NCBI GenBank assembly: GCA_021234155.1
Contig: JAJEKV010000034.1
Location: 15,052,671 to 15,116,670 of the forward strand
Reading direction: 5' to 3'
From: Isoetes taiwanensis
Lineage: Eukaryota > Streptophyta > Lycopodiopsida > Isoetales > Isoetaceae
Length of the DNA stretch: 64,000 nucleotides
The position numbers and the translations under genes are program-made. This document shows positions 48,779-59,255 of the stretch, one piece after another. Within the stretch, counting starts at the first letter, position 1. Every line of letters starts with the position of its first letter. The notes below the pieces were generated by a model that saw only the letters and a program-made list of their open reading frames with translations, made no database searches and was not told the origin of the DNA.

Positions 48779-49418
48779 TTATGGCAAGAACGGATCATCT
48801 TCATATCTCCTATATTTATAGAGAAAACAGATTATACGATGTAATGCTACACAGAGACACATGTGGGGTACTTCAAGTGGCAAGCGATTAGTAACATGTT
48901 GAAACATATTAACCCACAACGTTAGCTTGCGTGAGACATCCAAATATATTTGTCGCATGAGACCGCCATGAGCTTTCCTACCATTCGCCTTCCGGATTTC
49001 ATCATCTAATCCAACATGCCTAATCATCTCTAATAAAATGCAATGGCCATCCAACCATATCCGTGGGAATGCTCGGTTCGATTATAGAAAAGCATAGCAG
49101 ATTCGATGCTATTATCGTCAGAGACGTGCTCGGGCTGTTGTGCTTTGATAGAAGTATGCAAAATCAACATAACATGCAAATAGACACGAGATAGGTGTAG
49201 CAGGCCATGACTGAGACTCAATGGTAAGCGGCTATAGATTTATCATAAAAGTTCCAAGAACGTAAAGTAGGATCAAGGGCGCTTCTCGCGAAGCGGCGAC
49301 AACATACTTGGTCGAACGTCCATTTGTGCCAAAGAGCCCCGATCAGCCAACAGATCTTGCCATACATTACCGGAGAGTCCATCGGGACCTTTATATTGTG
49401 TCTTCTCCCGCAAAGCAC
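48779..49418 (-). pseudogene. Exon-like frames in PQ-1, unknown protein
   Basis: On the minus strand a frame reads IKVPMDSPVMYGKICWLIGA...KWTFDQVCCRRF (49418 downward), a second spans 49221-49030, and a third reads MIRHVGLDDEIRKANGRKAH...QIYLDVSRKLTLWVNM (49054-48779). They are ordered, on one strand, and have protein-like composition, but are in different frames. They probably derive from one or more genes read from the P end. I cannot assign a family. Confidence 0.35.
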
Positions 49419-49854
49419 AATAGAGGTTTTAGTATGTTATCATCAAATGATGTTACGGTTAAAAAGGGCACAATCAATTCTTAACAAAAAGCGGGTTGTA
49501 TATGAACTACAATTACAAAAAAAGTCAGACATTGAATGCATACCTCCATATTGGCGACATCATTGAAATGTGCAGCTCCCATCTTCATGTGCAAGAAGAA
49601 TCCCTTCACCTTCAGATACAAACCAGCCAGCCATAGCAACCTTCTCTCCCATCGGGCGTAAGTTGTGACAAGTTACTTTTTCCAACATAAGTTCAATATG
49701 TTCCACATATGGAGTCCCTAATGTACCGGAGGGCAGCTATTTTCTTGTGTCCCATCATCGGATAAAAGAGACTCATCACACTCAAGTGTAATTGAAGATG
49801 AAATTTCAATACGCCACCGATCATCTCATCCTTGAGCTCAACTTTCGAAATACT

Positions 49855-50200
49855 TCACTTCACTTGCTTCAACCGTATGCTTGGCGCTTTGCTCTTCATC
49901 CAAAGATTCTTTCCACATGCTTGGACACTTTGTGGCATAAGTTCATCAAGTATGGCTTTTATTCTCTCTGTTCCCTTCAATGTGTTACCGCTTGGCGATG
50001 CCGAAACTTCTGCTGCAATTAACTCTGCATCGGCTGACGACCATGGGTTCCAAAGCCGCAATCTTGTTTTTAAGAAATGTTCTATTCTCAACAATCTTCC
50101 GATACAATGCGTCTTGCTCTCTTCCGTTTTTGATGCAAATTTGGTATGTTTTTCATTAAAGTCCGATGAGGGAATACCCTTTCCTCAAGGGCCTTGGGAT
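49855..50200 (-). pseudogene. Exon-like frames in PQ-1, unknown protein
   Basis: After a CTTTCTTCAG acceptor (exon edge at 50200) the minus strand reads DPKALEERVFPHRTLMKNIP and a Lys/Arg-rich tail. A frame change leads to ADAELIAAEVSASPSGNTLK...ERIKAILDELMPQS, ending at 49855. Splice signals and composition support captured coding sequence. The plus-strand frame of 131 codons is its shadow. No family recognised. Confidence 0.4.
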
Positions 50201-50567
50201 CTGAAGAAAGACATTTGCTTTCGGTAAAAGATGATGTTTTATGATGCAACGGATTGTTTGCTCGGTGTTACAAATGGCGGCATCTTTGAAAAGAGGACTC
50301 GATTTCTTCAACGATTATTAGAACATTCTCATTTGTCATATATCACATGAAACACTTTGGCATTAAACAATGGTTTGCAAAATTGGAAAATATCCGGTCT
50401 AGTAAAAAGAGAAGCTCTTCAAGGGTCCATTTTTACATTAAAAGATGTGATGGATAAACCTTGAAACATTTCCAAAATGTTTTTCTCCAAGAACCACCGG
50501 ACTAGGGTAGCTATTTTGTTCCACCCTACAAAAAGACCAAAGCGCACAAAACAAAGTTAACACAGCC

Positions 50568-51520
50568 CTAGCAAGTTAGGCAAGCACAAAAAGAGTTCAA
50601 CCCGCAAAGACGAATTCTCAAGCGTTGAGATGCCAATATGCAAACAAATTTTTGAAGAAGGCAACATGGCGTGATGCGGGACAACGAGCATCTCGGGCAA
50701 TCTCTTTCACGACAACCGTAAATATGTTTCACAAAAGCTGCTTTATATGGTGGCAAAAAGGAACAATCTAACATTGATCTTCGGAGCATCACAGGCATGC
50801 GATTGTTGATTCTTTTCTCCATCCGTCCGACATTTCCGCAAGGTGAATTCATTGCCTTCCGGATGATATCTTAAAGGGGATCTGCTGCCTTGTTAAAAAG
50901 ATGGGATTTCCAAATGCCGATTGTTCCCCTGCGGCAAAGGAGTCTCCTGTTGCACTTCATTGCGGATGAGCTTGTTTTGCTATTAGTGCCACCGACTCCA
51001 AAGAGTTCACGGTATTGATAGGTTGCCCCAATGGCCTTGATATCGGTCTTTGGCGGTGGATCTTGTAAACACAAGCGCATTAAGTAAATATATGCTTCTC
51101 CACAAAAAACAATAAGCAAAAAGACTCGGGGACTAACACTTAAAAATTAACATAAATATCTACCACATACTTTGTGTGACAGATTGTCTTTGATGATTTG
51201 TCCCTGTGATAGTTTTGCATCTTTCCATAATTTGGATTTGGATGGTTAGTTTGTGGAAACCACCTGAATTTCCACCTGGTGAAATTTGGACGTTTGAAAT
51301 TAGATGTTGTGAATTTGCCATGAATTGTGCACTATTGCGCATTCCTCCATTTGTATGAAGTAGAGGTGAGGTCCGCCTTTGATCTTTACCCATGATCTGA
51401 GATATTCCCCGCTAAATATTCTTTGTCGCGAAACCGTGTGGTGTTCATACCTTGTGGGACACTAGGATGACCGGCCGGTTATTGAATGTGACATATCTAA
51501 ACCTGGGATTGGAATCATCT
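50568..51520 (-). pseudogene. Further exon-like frames in PQ-1, unknown
   Basis: Three minus-strand pieces. RIGVALDDSNPRFRYVTFNN...VSHK lies at about 51523-51453, before a GTATGA donor. An Asn/Gln/Ser-rich frame (NGGMRNSAQFMANSQHLISN) spans 51393-51160. A frame DPPPKTDIKAIGATYQYREL and on spans about 51065-50875. A Cys-rich frame at 50852-50568 is weaker. A fourth candidate, VVLDYANPDHESSLLEITG, sits at about 51870-51805 before a GTAAAT donor. All keep the P-to-Q direction. Confidence 0.35.
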
Positions 51521-52516
51521 AGCGCCACGCCTATGCGAGGATGTCATATTGTAGCATACAATTGCCTGTACATGCCATCTTACAGGTAATAAGTACAATA
51601 AAAAGACATGGTGGTACCTTAAAATTGTTGCCAAATGTCACCCTTAATCACCCATAGCGCATACAACCCGCAACAAACCCAAGAGTAAGATGTGAAAGGA
51701 AGTGACAATGTATGTGGCATAACTTCCAAACATGTTGCAATCGATTATTATAATAGACATTGATATCAAGTTCAACAACCACTAATCAAGAAGGAAATTT
51801 ACCCGTAATTTCCAAAAGACTCGATTCATGGTCCGGATTTGCATAGTCCAAAACCACCGCGCACGCATTTCTTGCTCAAAGAACATACCGCAAAGCGCAA
51901 AAGCTTAAGAAAAAACGTCTGAATCATCTAAATAGTGCATCCACAAGTCATGCAACATACTGCGTGAGAATATCTGAAAATAACAGTTCATCCACGGGCA
52001 AAAGAGCCCAATCGATCGCCATATAGGTCCATCATGCCCTCATACAAAATATTGAGATTCCAAGTGAAGCGGACATGTCTGATCTATGAAATATGAAAGC
52101 CAAGCATCATTAACTCTCAAAATGAACAATAAAAATTTAAAGAAGGTGCATTTATGTCCACAATTTTTATTTCATATGCATGCAATAAAGAACTGTATGT
52201 GGGATAATTCAGGCTATGAGAATATAATACTGTGCAATGCTATGCAATCTAAAAGTATGAAGATAGGAAATTTGCCAAAACAAAGGCATGACCAACATCA
52301 GGAAATAACGCACCATTAGAAGACTTTCTTACCTCATGCAACACATTATAATGGTTCACTTGGACCAAGTGCGAGATATGTCCGAACATGCATTAACAAC
52401 CGCTTCATTACAAATGCCCGAAGAACATGCATTCTAACCCCGCAAATTCCTAGTAAAACAATGAATACAAATATTAATAAAGGGTAGGGAAAATCTTTTT
52501 AAAGCATGGGAGTTAC

Positions 52517-52850
52517 CTTATCCGGATGTGCTCCCTTCACCAATCCACTAAGATCGCATAGGTTGGACGCAATTCTTCAAGGTTTTGCTCAATTTGTGCT
52601 AAATTTGGCAATGACATTGTGAATAGATAATCTCGCAGATTACTACGGCGCGGAGATAGAGCAGCTAAGAGGAATGATTTGCCCACATTTGGAAGGCCCC
52701 GCCCAAATGCAAAACGTTAGAATAGTCCAGCCAAACTTTTCATAGTCTTTATATATTAGTTTAAACGAAGCATGTGTACTTACCACAAGACCAATGTCAC
52801 CTACTACACGCAGTGGTCAACTCCAGTCCTAATTTATAAAGAAGGTCGGC
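52517..52850 (-). pseudogene. Obg-type GTPase G-domain fragment (two exons)
   Basis: Obg proteins are GTPases of ribosome assembly in bacteria, chloroplasts and mitochondria. The exon at 52785 to about 52850 ends VVGDIGLV before a GTAAGT donor, the usual lead-in to the P-loop. The next exon (about 52702 to 52517) reads GLPNVGKSFLLAALS (G1, GxPNxGKS), then DYLFTMSLPNL (G2, family pattern YxFTTLxPNL), and after one frameshift DLSGLVKGAH (G3, DLPGLIEGAH in the family) up to a GTAACT donor. The Thr of the G2 FTT triplet is changed and a frameshift lies between G2 and G3, so the copy is a pseudogene. I did not find the G4 NKxD exon. Organellar subfamily not resolved. Confidence 0.7.
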
Positions 52851-53449
52851 TTAATCTGAAAAAGATGTGAAAGCATGAGCAAAGAAACTAGAGTATTTTC
52901 ATAATAGACACTGCACATCACCATATAAAATTTTTCAAGACCCGTCGATTGAGACCGCCGTTCCTCTCCAAATCAAATGGTCGTGCAAAGTGACTTTCGT
53001 GAAACATCTTGTGGACCTCTCTTGGTACTCAATAATACTTTAAGAAATGTCGCAAACAGATGCAAAGTTAAAGATTGCCACTCCCAAATCGCAAAGCATC
53101 CAAACTAGCTTTAAATATTGCAAATCACCTTTGTGTCTCAACAACCGAAGGTTTTGCGCAGATGATTTACAAACACGATGAAGATCGAGATACTAGAAAA
53201 ATAGAATATTTGCATCAAAATACCCGAGACAAAATCCAAATGTGGGAAACTATGCGGTCTTGGCCTCAGGGTTAAAAAAATCCGATGGATAGAAGCGGGG
53301 ATCATAGAAGGACATCCATAGGACCAAACGTTTCCAAAACAGGGGCCTGTGATATGGAACAAAACAAAGGAGGAGATCGAAGGTTGGGAGCTTGCATTTT
53401 GCTCCTTAAACATTTCGCGATATGTTATGCAAATAGGGAACCATACCTT

Positions 53450-53996
53450 TCAAGTATAATCCTGTCCAGATTGGCGCTAATGGTGAAGGTCGCATCCATC
53501 TTAGATCAATCAGATCTCGTCACAAGCCGCCACCTTAGCCGGGCAATGGTTATCTGTTGGAAAGAGTGAAAAATCTTAGTATTAAAATAGAGCCGACAAA
53601 AAGCAACGCAGTTGATCACCGAGGTCCTTGTCTGCGATTGTTGGCATGCTAAAGAACTCGAAGCGGAGTTCTTGCCGGTTAGCTTCTTGACGGCACCCTT
53701 TGTAATAGAATCCACATTAACTCTCGTTAAGAAGTTGAATGCATGATGTACAGGTACCCCAAGCAAGCGTGCTATCTTAAATGAAAAATTTGTAGCCCCG
53801 AAAGCGTGATCGTGAACAGAATTTATTTGAGCTAAGTCGCGGTCGATTGGGTCGCGGACTTATAAGAAAAAGGGCCATTGTTATGCGGAAATGCTCTTTC
53901 TTGTACCGAGCTCCATTTGCATCTCCGACGCAAAAAATGCGCAGATTTCCAGCTCTTGCAAAAACAGAGTCACCGGAAGATGCGGGGAAGAGACAT
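53450..53996 (-). pseudogene. 5' exon candidates of the gene piece in PQ-1
   Basis: On the minus strand an ATG at 53996 starts MSLPRIFR, about 318 bp inside the P end. Further on, IARLLGVPVHHAFNFLTRVN...VDSITKGAVKKLTGK (about 53778-53670) looks coding. With VPREVHKMFHESHFARPFDL at about 53025-52940, these may be upstream exons of the Obg-type gene, because strand and order fit. The link is inference. A basic, Ser/Leu/Arg start would fit an organelle-targeted protein but is too short to judge. Confidence 0.3.
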
Positions 53997-54307
53997 CGAT
54001 GATCGGGACCGGGTCGCGCACAAAAGGGGCAACCGGATTTTACGATTCAAGTTTCGAGCTCTGCATCAAGGGGGGCTTATTTGGGGCTTTTGTTGTGGGC
54101 CGTTCATCTCATAGATGGACGGCCGAGATCAATCTGAACCAATATTTTGGTACACCAACAAGAGGGATGCTTGGGGAGTTACGAGGTGGCATCGTGCGGG
54201 ACCGATCCATCTCAAAAGATGGACGGCCGAGATCAATCTCTACCAAAAATTTGTGGCATAATCTCTACACCATTTGAGACTCTACATCATTTGTGGCACC
54301 CAATATA

Positions 54308-54465
<158 letters not shown>

Positions 54466-54492
54466 TATATTGAATGTAGATCTTGGAATCTT

Positions 54493-54519
54493 GGCCGTCC
54501 ATCTCAGATCTGGACGGCC
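54493..54519. repeat. P-end dyad GGCCGTCCA/TGGACGGCC
   Basis: A 9-bp stem around TCTCAGATC, followed by CCACGT. The same 27 bases plus the next few occur unchanged in PQ-3 at 63413-63439. Looser versions are in PQ-1 at 54102-54130 and 54204-54225. It is the best diagnostic of the P-terminal region. Nearby TTGGGGCTTTT words recur in all three P regions. Confidence 0.8.
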
Positions 54520-54872
54520 CACGTTAATCCCCCAAATAAGCCACCTCAAATCACCCCTTCATTTGGGGCTTTTGATCTGTGACGTCGGATTTGAGGAATT
54601 AAATTGGGGCTTTTAATCCAGACCGTCGAACTTGAGCATTTAATTCAAGATGTTGATAAAAAGAGTGTGAAATTAAATGGCATTTTGAGGTGGCAGCAAT
54701 TTTTAATGAGGCATTAATTATAATTAATTACGTGGCAAGGCCAGGGCATCTCCCTTCAACCCCGTTTCTTCTTCTGCATTGGTTGCCGGCCTTTGCTTGG
54801 TTGCACCGATTTCCTTGAGCTTCTCGAATGAGAGCTCTTGGTGACTCCAGTTCTCCGGCTTTCCAGTTCTCC

Positions 54873-57052
54873 ATGCGGCAGAATAGTGGCGTCGATAGCC
54901 CTTCGTCTTCTGCAGCTCCACCTATGGTACATTTGCGTTTAAAAATTTGGGTTTTTCTCACGCAGCCCTTTTGTCTCATTCCATTTTGATGCAGATGTTT
55001 CCCAATCCTGCTTCATTTCGACGAGTAAAGCTCCAGTTCAAGGAGCGGTCGTAATTCGAGGCTTCAACGAAATGCAAGCCTGCAAGATTTCAGAAACTTG
55101 ATAATCAAGACTTATGATGACTTGCGAGACAAATGCAGGGCTTCTCATGTTTTCATCAAGTATGAACTCTTTGCAAATGGAGTCGAGCTTATGAACTGGC
55201 CGATTGGAGAGATGGTGTGCGCCTTGTGCATGTAAGCTTAAGTTTTCCTTTTTTTGTTTTCTTAATTTCTATTGTGATGCCTAGGATTTGCTAAATCCGA
55301 TGCCGTTGAGGGTTATAAGGGGCTGTTATATTGATCAGGCTTCGACCAAGTTTGGATACGGCATGATGGAGCTGCCATAGTCGACCGAACTTTGCAATAA
55401 ATGGGTCGAAATTGCCTGGATGGTGCTTCCTTGAGCAGTAGAAATCGAAATTATATCTCTGGCATGCTTTTGGAAAGCGAAATCAGAGATGGATTTAGGG
55501 CTCCGGAGGATTTTTTGCAGCTTATAATCTGTTAAATAATTTTCAGGTAAAAGCTTTAGTAGCAGCATCTCTGAAGGCGACACACTGACGGTTTTGGCCA
55601 GTTTGAATGCTGCCAAACATATGATTGAGTTTCAGTTTCTTAAGAAGGTAATTTTTCTGAGAACAAAATTTGCAAAACAGAGTAGTTTAGATTGCAGATC
55701 ATTTAGCAGTTGGTATTGTATGTTGTAAGTGGCTCGTTCTAGTTTTGTTTCTCCAGGTTGCCTTGCTGATGCCATGATTTGTGAATTTACAGGATCAGAA
55801 GCTGCCATTTTTGCAAAGCTTGCTGATGGCGCAAAGCTTGCTGATGAATTGGGCGCCGCATCTTTCTGCCCGCACAGGGGATGGAAGCTCTATGGAAGGG
55901 TAGGCCTGACCCTGCTGCTCATCCGGCAGGCGAAAATGGTTCAAATAAACAGTAAAACATAAGGCTAATTGTTTATTTTCTCCTTCGCTTTTCAACCGCA
56001 AGCGTTCAATGATCGGGAGGTTCAAAGGATTATAATCTTTGAGGGCATACCGTAGTGCTTAGATGATCTAGTGATTCAAAGGATTTTTTAAGCTTTGAGG
56101 GCAGCTGCTTGTTTGGTGGTTTATTCGCTGTTCTAGGCTAATAGAGAACAAAGGGCAAAAGCTTAAATTGCCTGCCAGCAAGCAAATATATAAGAGCATC
56201 AAGTTAAGGACGTGACAGGCAGCGGAGCTCTGATATTTTGATCCAGCAATTTTTTCTATTGGGTTTTTATTTTCATGCCATCCACAGTCGGTGGCACCCA
56301 TTATGGATATATGGCGATGTCCAGAGGATGTGGGTTTACGAACTGTGCCCTTTTGTTCACTGATCGGATCTGCATGTTATCCTGCTTAGGTAAACCTGTT
56401 CTTTTGTTGATCCTTTTTGTATGTTATATACATTTTTGTTTTTGAACGGCAATAATGGAATTTTTCCCCACTGATAAATCAATCTCAGTTGTGGATACCT
56501 AACTTTCCTGGTATGTCTTCTACCTCTAAGCATTTCGTTTCTTCTAAGTGTTTGACTTTTTTTCCATATTTATTAAGTGCTCACAGGGACTTTGCTTTTA
56601 CAGAAATGCAACAACAAGGGAAAGAACAACATATATGCTAGTTCTTCCAGCGCCATAGCAGAACTGCTCTCTGCAAGGCATGTGACAGCCTGCAACTCTT
56701 TTTCAGTTTTTTGTGATTTGAAGAGCATAGAGAGAGTTATGATTCTTTGAGGTTCCTAACGTTTTGGTCTTGCAAGGATATGTACATGGTTATAGCAAAA
56801 TGCTTTTGCCATATTAAAAAAGCTACTGTATGATAGATGAATTTTATCTGGCCTAATTTGGTCTTCCCCTTATTGCAGGAAGAAGGGGGTAATAATCTGG
56901 CCCTAGGCTTACAGAAGCAAATAGATGAGACTTTGGAAGAAATAACACCATCATGCATCCTTGAGATTCTTGCCTTACCATTAGATGCAGAACATAAGAC
57001 CCAACGTGAAGTTGGTCTAGATGCTCTTTCAAATATGGATGCACCAGAGCAG
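54873..57052 (+). pseudogene. Captured multi-exon gene piece in PQ-2, unknown function
   Basis: Seven ordered plus-strand exon candidates with mostly canonical splice signals: 54873-54926 (MRQNSGVDSPSSSAAPPM, donor GTACAT); 54995-55231 (after GCAG; MFPNPASFRRVKLQFKE, a frameshift, then YDDLRDKCRASHVFIKYELF, donor GTAAGC); 55547-55647 (ISEGDTLTVLASLNAAKHMI, donor GTAATT); 55757-55899 (CLADAMICEFTGSEAAIFAK); 56288-56389 (VGGTHYGYMAMSRGCGFTNC, donor GTAAAC); 56604 to about 56677 (CNNKGKNNIYASSSSAIAEL); and 56879-57052 (LALGLQKQIDETLEEITPSC..., donor GTGATA). The 5' end faces the P terminus, 413 bp away. The family is not recognised. One frameshift in exon 2 suggests decay, but most exons are open. 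Alternatively it is a real gene whose promoter is the P region. Confidence 0.5.
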
Positions 57053-59111
57053 GTGATACATAATGGCAAATGCGACAGTTAACGTATTCTGTCAATAATT
57101 GAATGCAGAAAGTAATTGTTGCTTGTGTGCTTGCTCCAGGTAGCCTTATTTATAGAAACACCAAGTACTATACCAGCTTATGGTCGGAAGTTTATTCTGT
57201 AGCTCTTGCCCATGTTTGAGCAGATTAATCTCCTTATGGCACTTGCTATTTGCGATCTCTATCATTATCATTTCTGGTCACTCCTCTGGCCTGAATAACC
57301 CCTGTTTATTTTAAAGCCGAAGCTCTAAACTTGAAATAGCTCTTTTAACAGTTTGACCATGAAATTCATGGGTATGAAATTTCTGGAAAGATCTGGTGCA
57401 TACTGTGTCTAAAAACTAGACAACTCTCAGGGAATAAAAGAGAATTTGCGTAAGATTTTGAAACAGGCAAACGTCTGGGGACAAAAAAAATTGATAGTTC
57501 AAAATGGCAACTGGAAGGGTCTGGCATATCTTTTTATGTCTGTATTACTGACAAGAATGTGGGTTGCCTTTATATTTAAAATGAGTGACACTCGGAACAC
57601 GTCATATTCTCTTGCAAGTTGCAACTACTCTGAAGAATAATAGTCCAAAAATATTTTATTGTACATGGTTGTAAGCAATATTTGAACTATTATAAAGCAT
57701 ACTTACCCGATTTTTTTGTTCTTAAAAAGCTGGAGTAAGCATACTGACCCGATTTTTTTGTTCTTAAAAAGCTGGAGTATCATAATTGTGTTTGTTAGTT
57801 AATCCATTGTAAAAGTTTGTAAAGTAAGATGGCACTCCCTTACATGCTGTTACATGTATTTTAGTTGTAGCCATGGTAACGAAAGCATATCCCCTCCAAA
57901 AATATATTCTTTCCATTGATGCAACTTGCCATAAGGTGGTGTTACATGTATTTTAGTTGTAGCCATGGTAACGAAAGTGTATCCCCTCCAAAAATATATT
58001 CTGTCCATTGATGCAACTTGCCATAAGGTGTTGGAAACATCTCTTCTAAATCCCTTCATTATCAATGTAGTCTATATATGATAATGCTGGTGGGTTATAT
58101 CCGAGTTTGCAACTCAAAGATAGCAAGATCATGAAAGCAAGCCATCAAATTGTATATTAGAGTATATTAGAGAGACCAATTATTGGCAATTTTGCTGTTG
58201 TTTTACGGTTGTGTCCATCGTTGCTAAATTGATTTCCATAATATAGACAAAATTGTTAATTTGTTCGAATCTTCATATGGTTGGAGGTGCTTCCAAGCAA
58301 TTGGATTGTGTATGAAATTGGGCCTACATAAAATGACAAACAATTGCACATTTGTTCGCAGATCTGTCGACAATCTTCCATTTTGACAATAGTATGTCTA
58401 TGTATCAAGGTTCAAATGATATTTTAAGTAGAAAGCATCAACTAGGATTTGATGTTTGGGTAATGTTAAAAAGGGAGTTTCTATTTATTGAAATAAACAC
58501 CCAAGGATGTGAGATGATACTATTTGGTCACTATTAGTAAGGACTATTAAACAAATGAAAAACACATAGAGATCAAACATTCAAACCTATGGTTTAGACA
58601 TTTTTTTTATACTGCATTGCTAAAGTTCATCACTCTTCTTTATGCAACTACCCTCTAGTGTATGCCTTCAAAAACATGATTGTTAAACAATCATGGGTAT
58701 GTAATTCCCAGGTATAACATTTACAAATTGTTAAACTATTTTGCACCTTCACACTTGTCGAGGTTTTTTATTTCATCAAAGAAGACATTGAAATTGCCTT
58801 ATCGAAACTAAAGCGACACTGCAATTGACCGAGCTTAATTGGGCGTGTTGCAACTTTGATATCACTGCCAATATTTTAGCAATGCATGTTCCTTCTGTTT
58901 TGGAAAAATTGGACCATCATTGTCTTAGAAAAGAACAACCCTTCGCTGCTAGGAAATGCTCAGTTGATTTAACATCTTCAGGGTTTTAAGGTTGTTAAGT
59001 TCCGAATACGATGGCAAAATCTTAATTCTTAAAGGTAATTGAAGAATATACGTAGCGACCACTTTAATAAAACCTGCTGTTGAGCAATCCAATGAAAACT
59101 TTTATGGAATA
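57053..59111. other. Non-coding DNA with two tandem duplications
   Basis: 57698-57779 holds a 41-base unit twice (GCATACT(T/G)ACCCGATTTTTTT...). 57849-58032 holds a 92-base unit twice, starting GTTACATGTATTTTAGTTGT and differing at few positions. Otherwise AT-rich with short, unsupported frames. It could be introns or 3' flank of the captured gene. Confidence 0.6.
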
Positions 59112-59140
59112 CTAGTAATGGTGCCCAGCGTTGCTGGGCA
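59112..59140 (-). mobile_element. Helitron 3' terminus without a partner
   Basis: CTAG at 59112-59115 after A, hairpin TGCCCAGCGTTGCTGGGCA at 59122-59140, as in the complete Helitrons of this window. No TC...TATATTATAA end was found between here and the Q end at 63228, so this is a 5'-truncated Helitron or one whose 5' end has decayed. Confidence 0.85.
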
Positions 59141-59225
59141 TTCGTTGGAAGTTTGTAAATGTTTTTTATTGCAATAAGGAATGTGTGCATTAAGCTTTTA
59201 TTATTGGAATAAAAAAATATTCAAA

Positions 59226-59255
59226 CATAGTTATAGTGCCCAGTGCTGCTGGGTA
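59226..59255 (-). mobile_element. Degenerate second Helitron 3' terminus
   Basis: CATAGTTATAG followed by TGCCCAGTGCTGCTGGGTA, a diverged version of the hairpin end, lies 114 bases inside the intact one. It may be the end of an older Helitron into which the first inserted, or a duplicated 3' end of one element. Confidence 0.6.
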
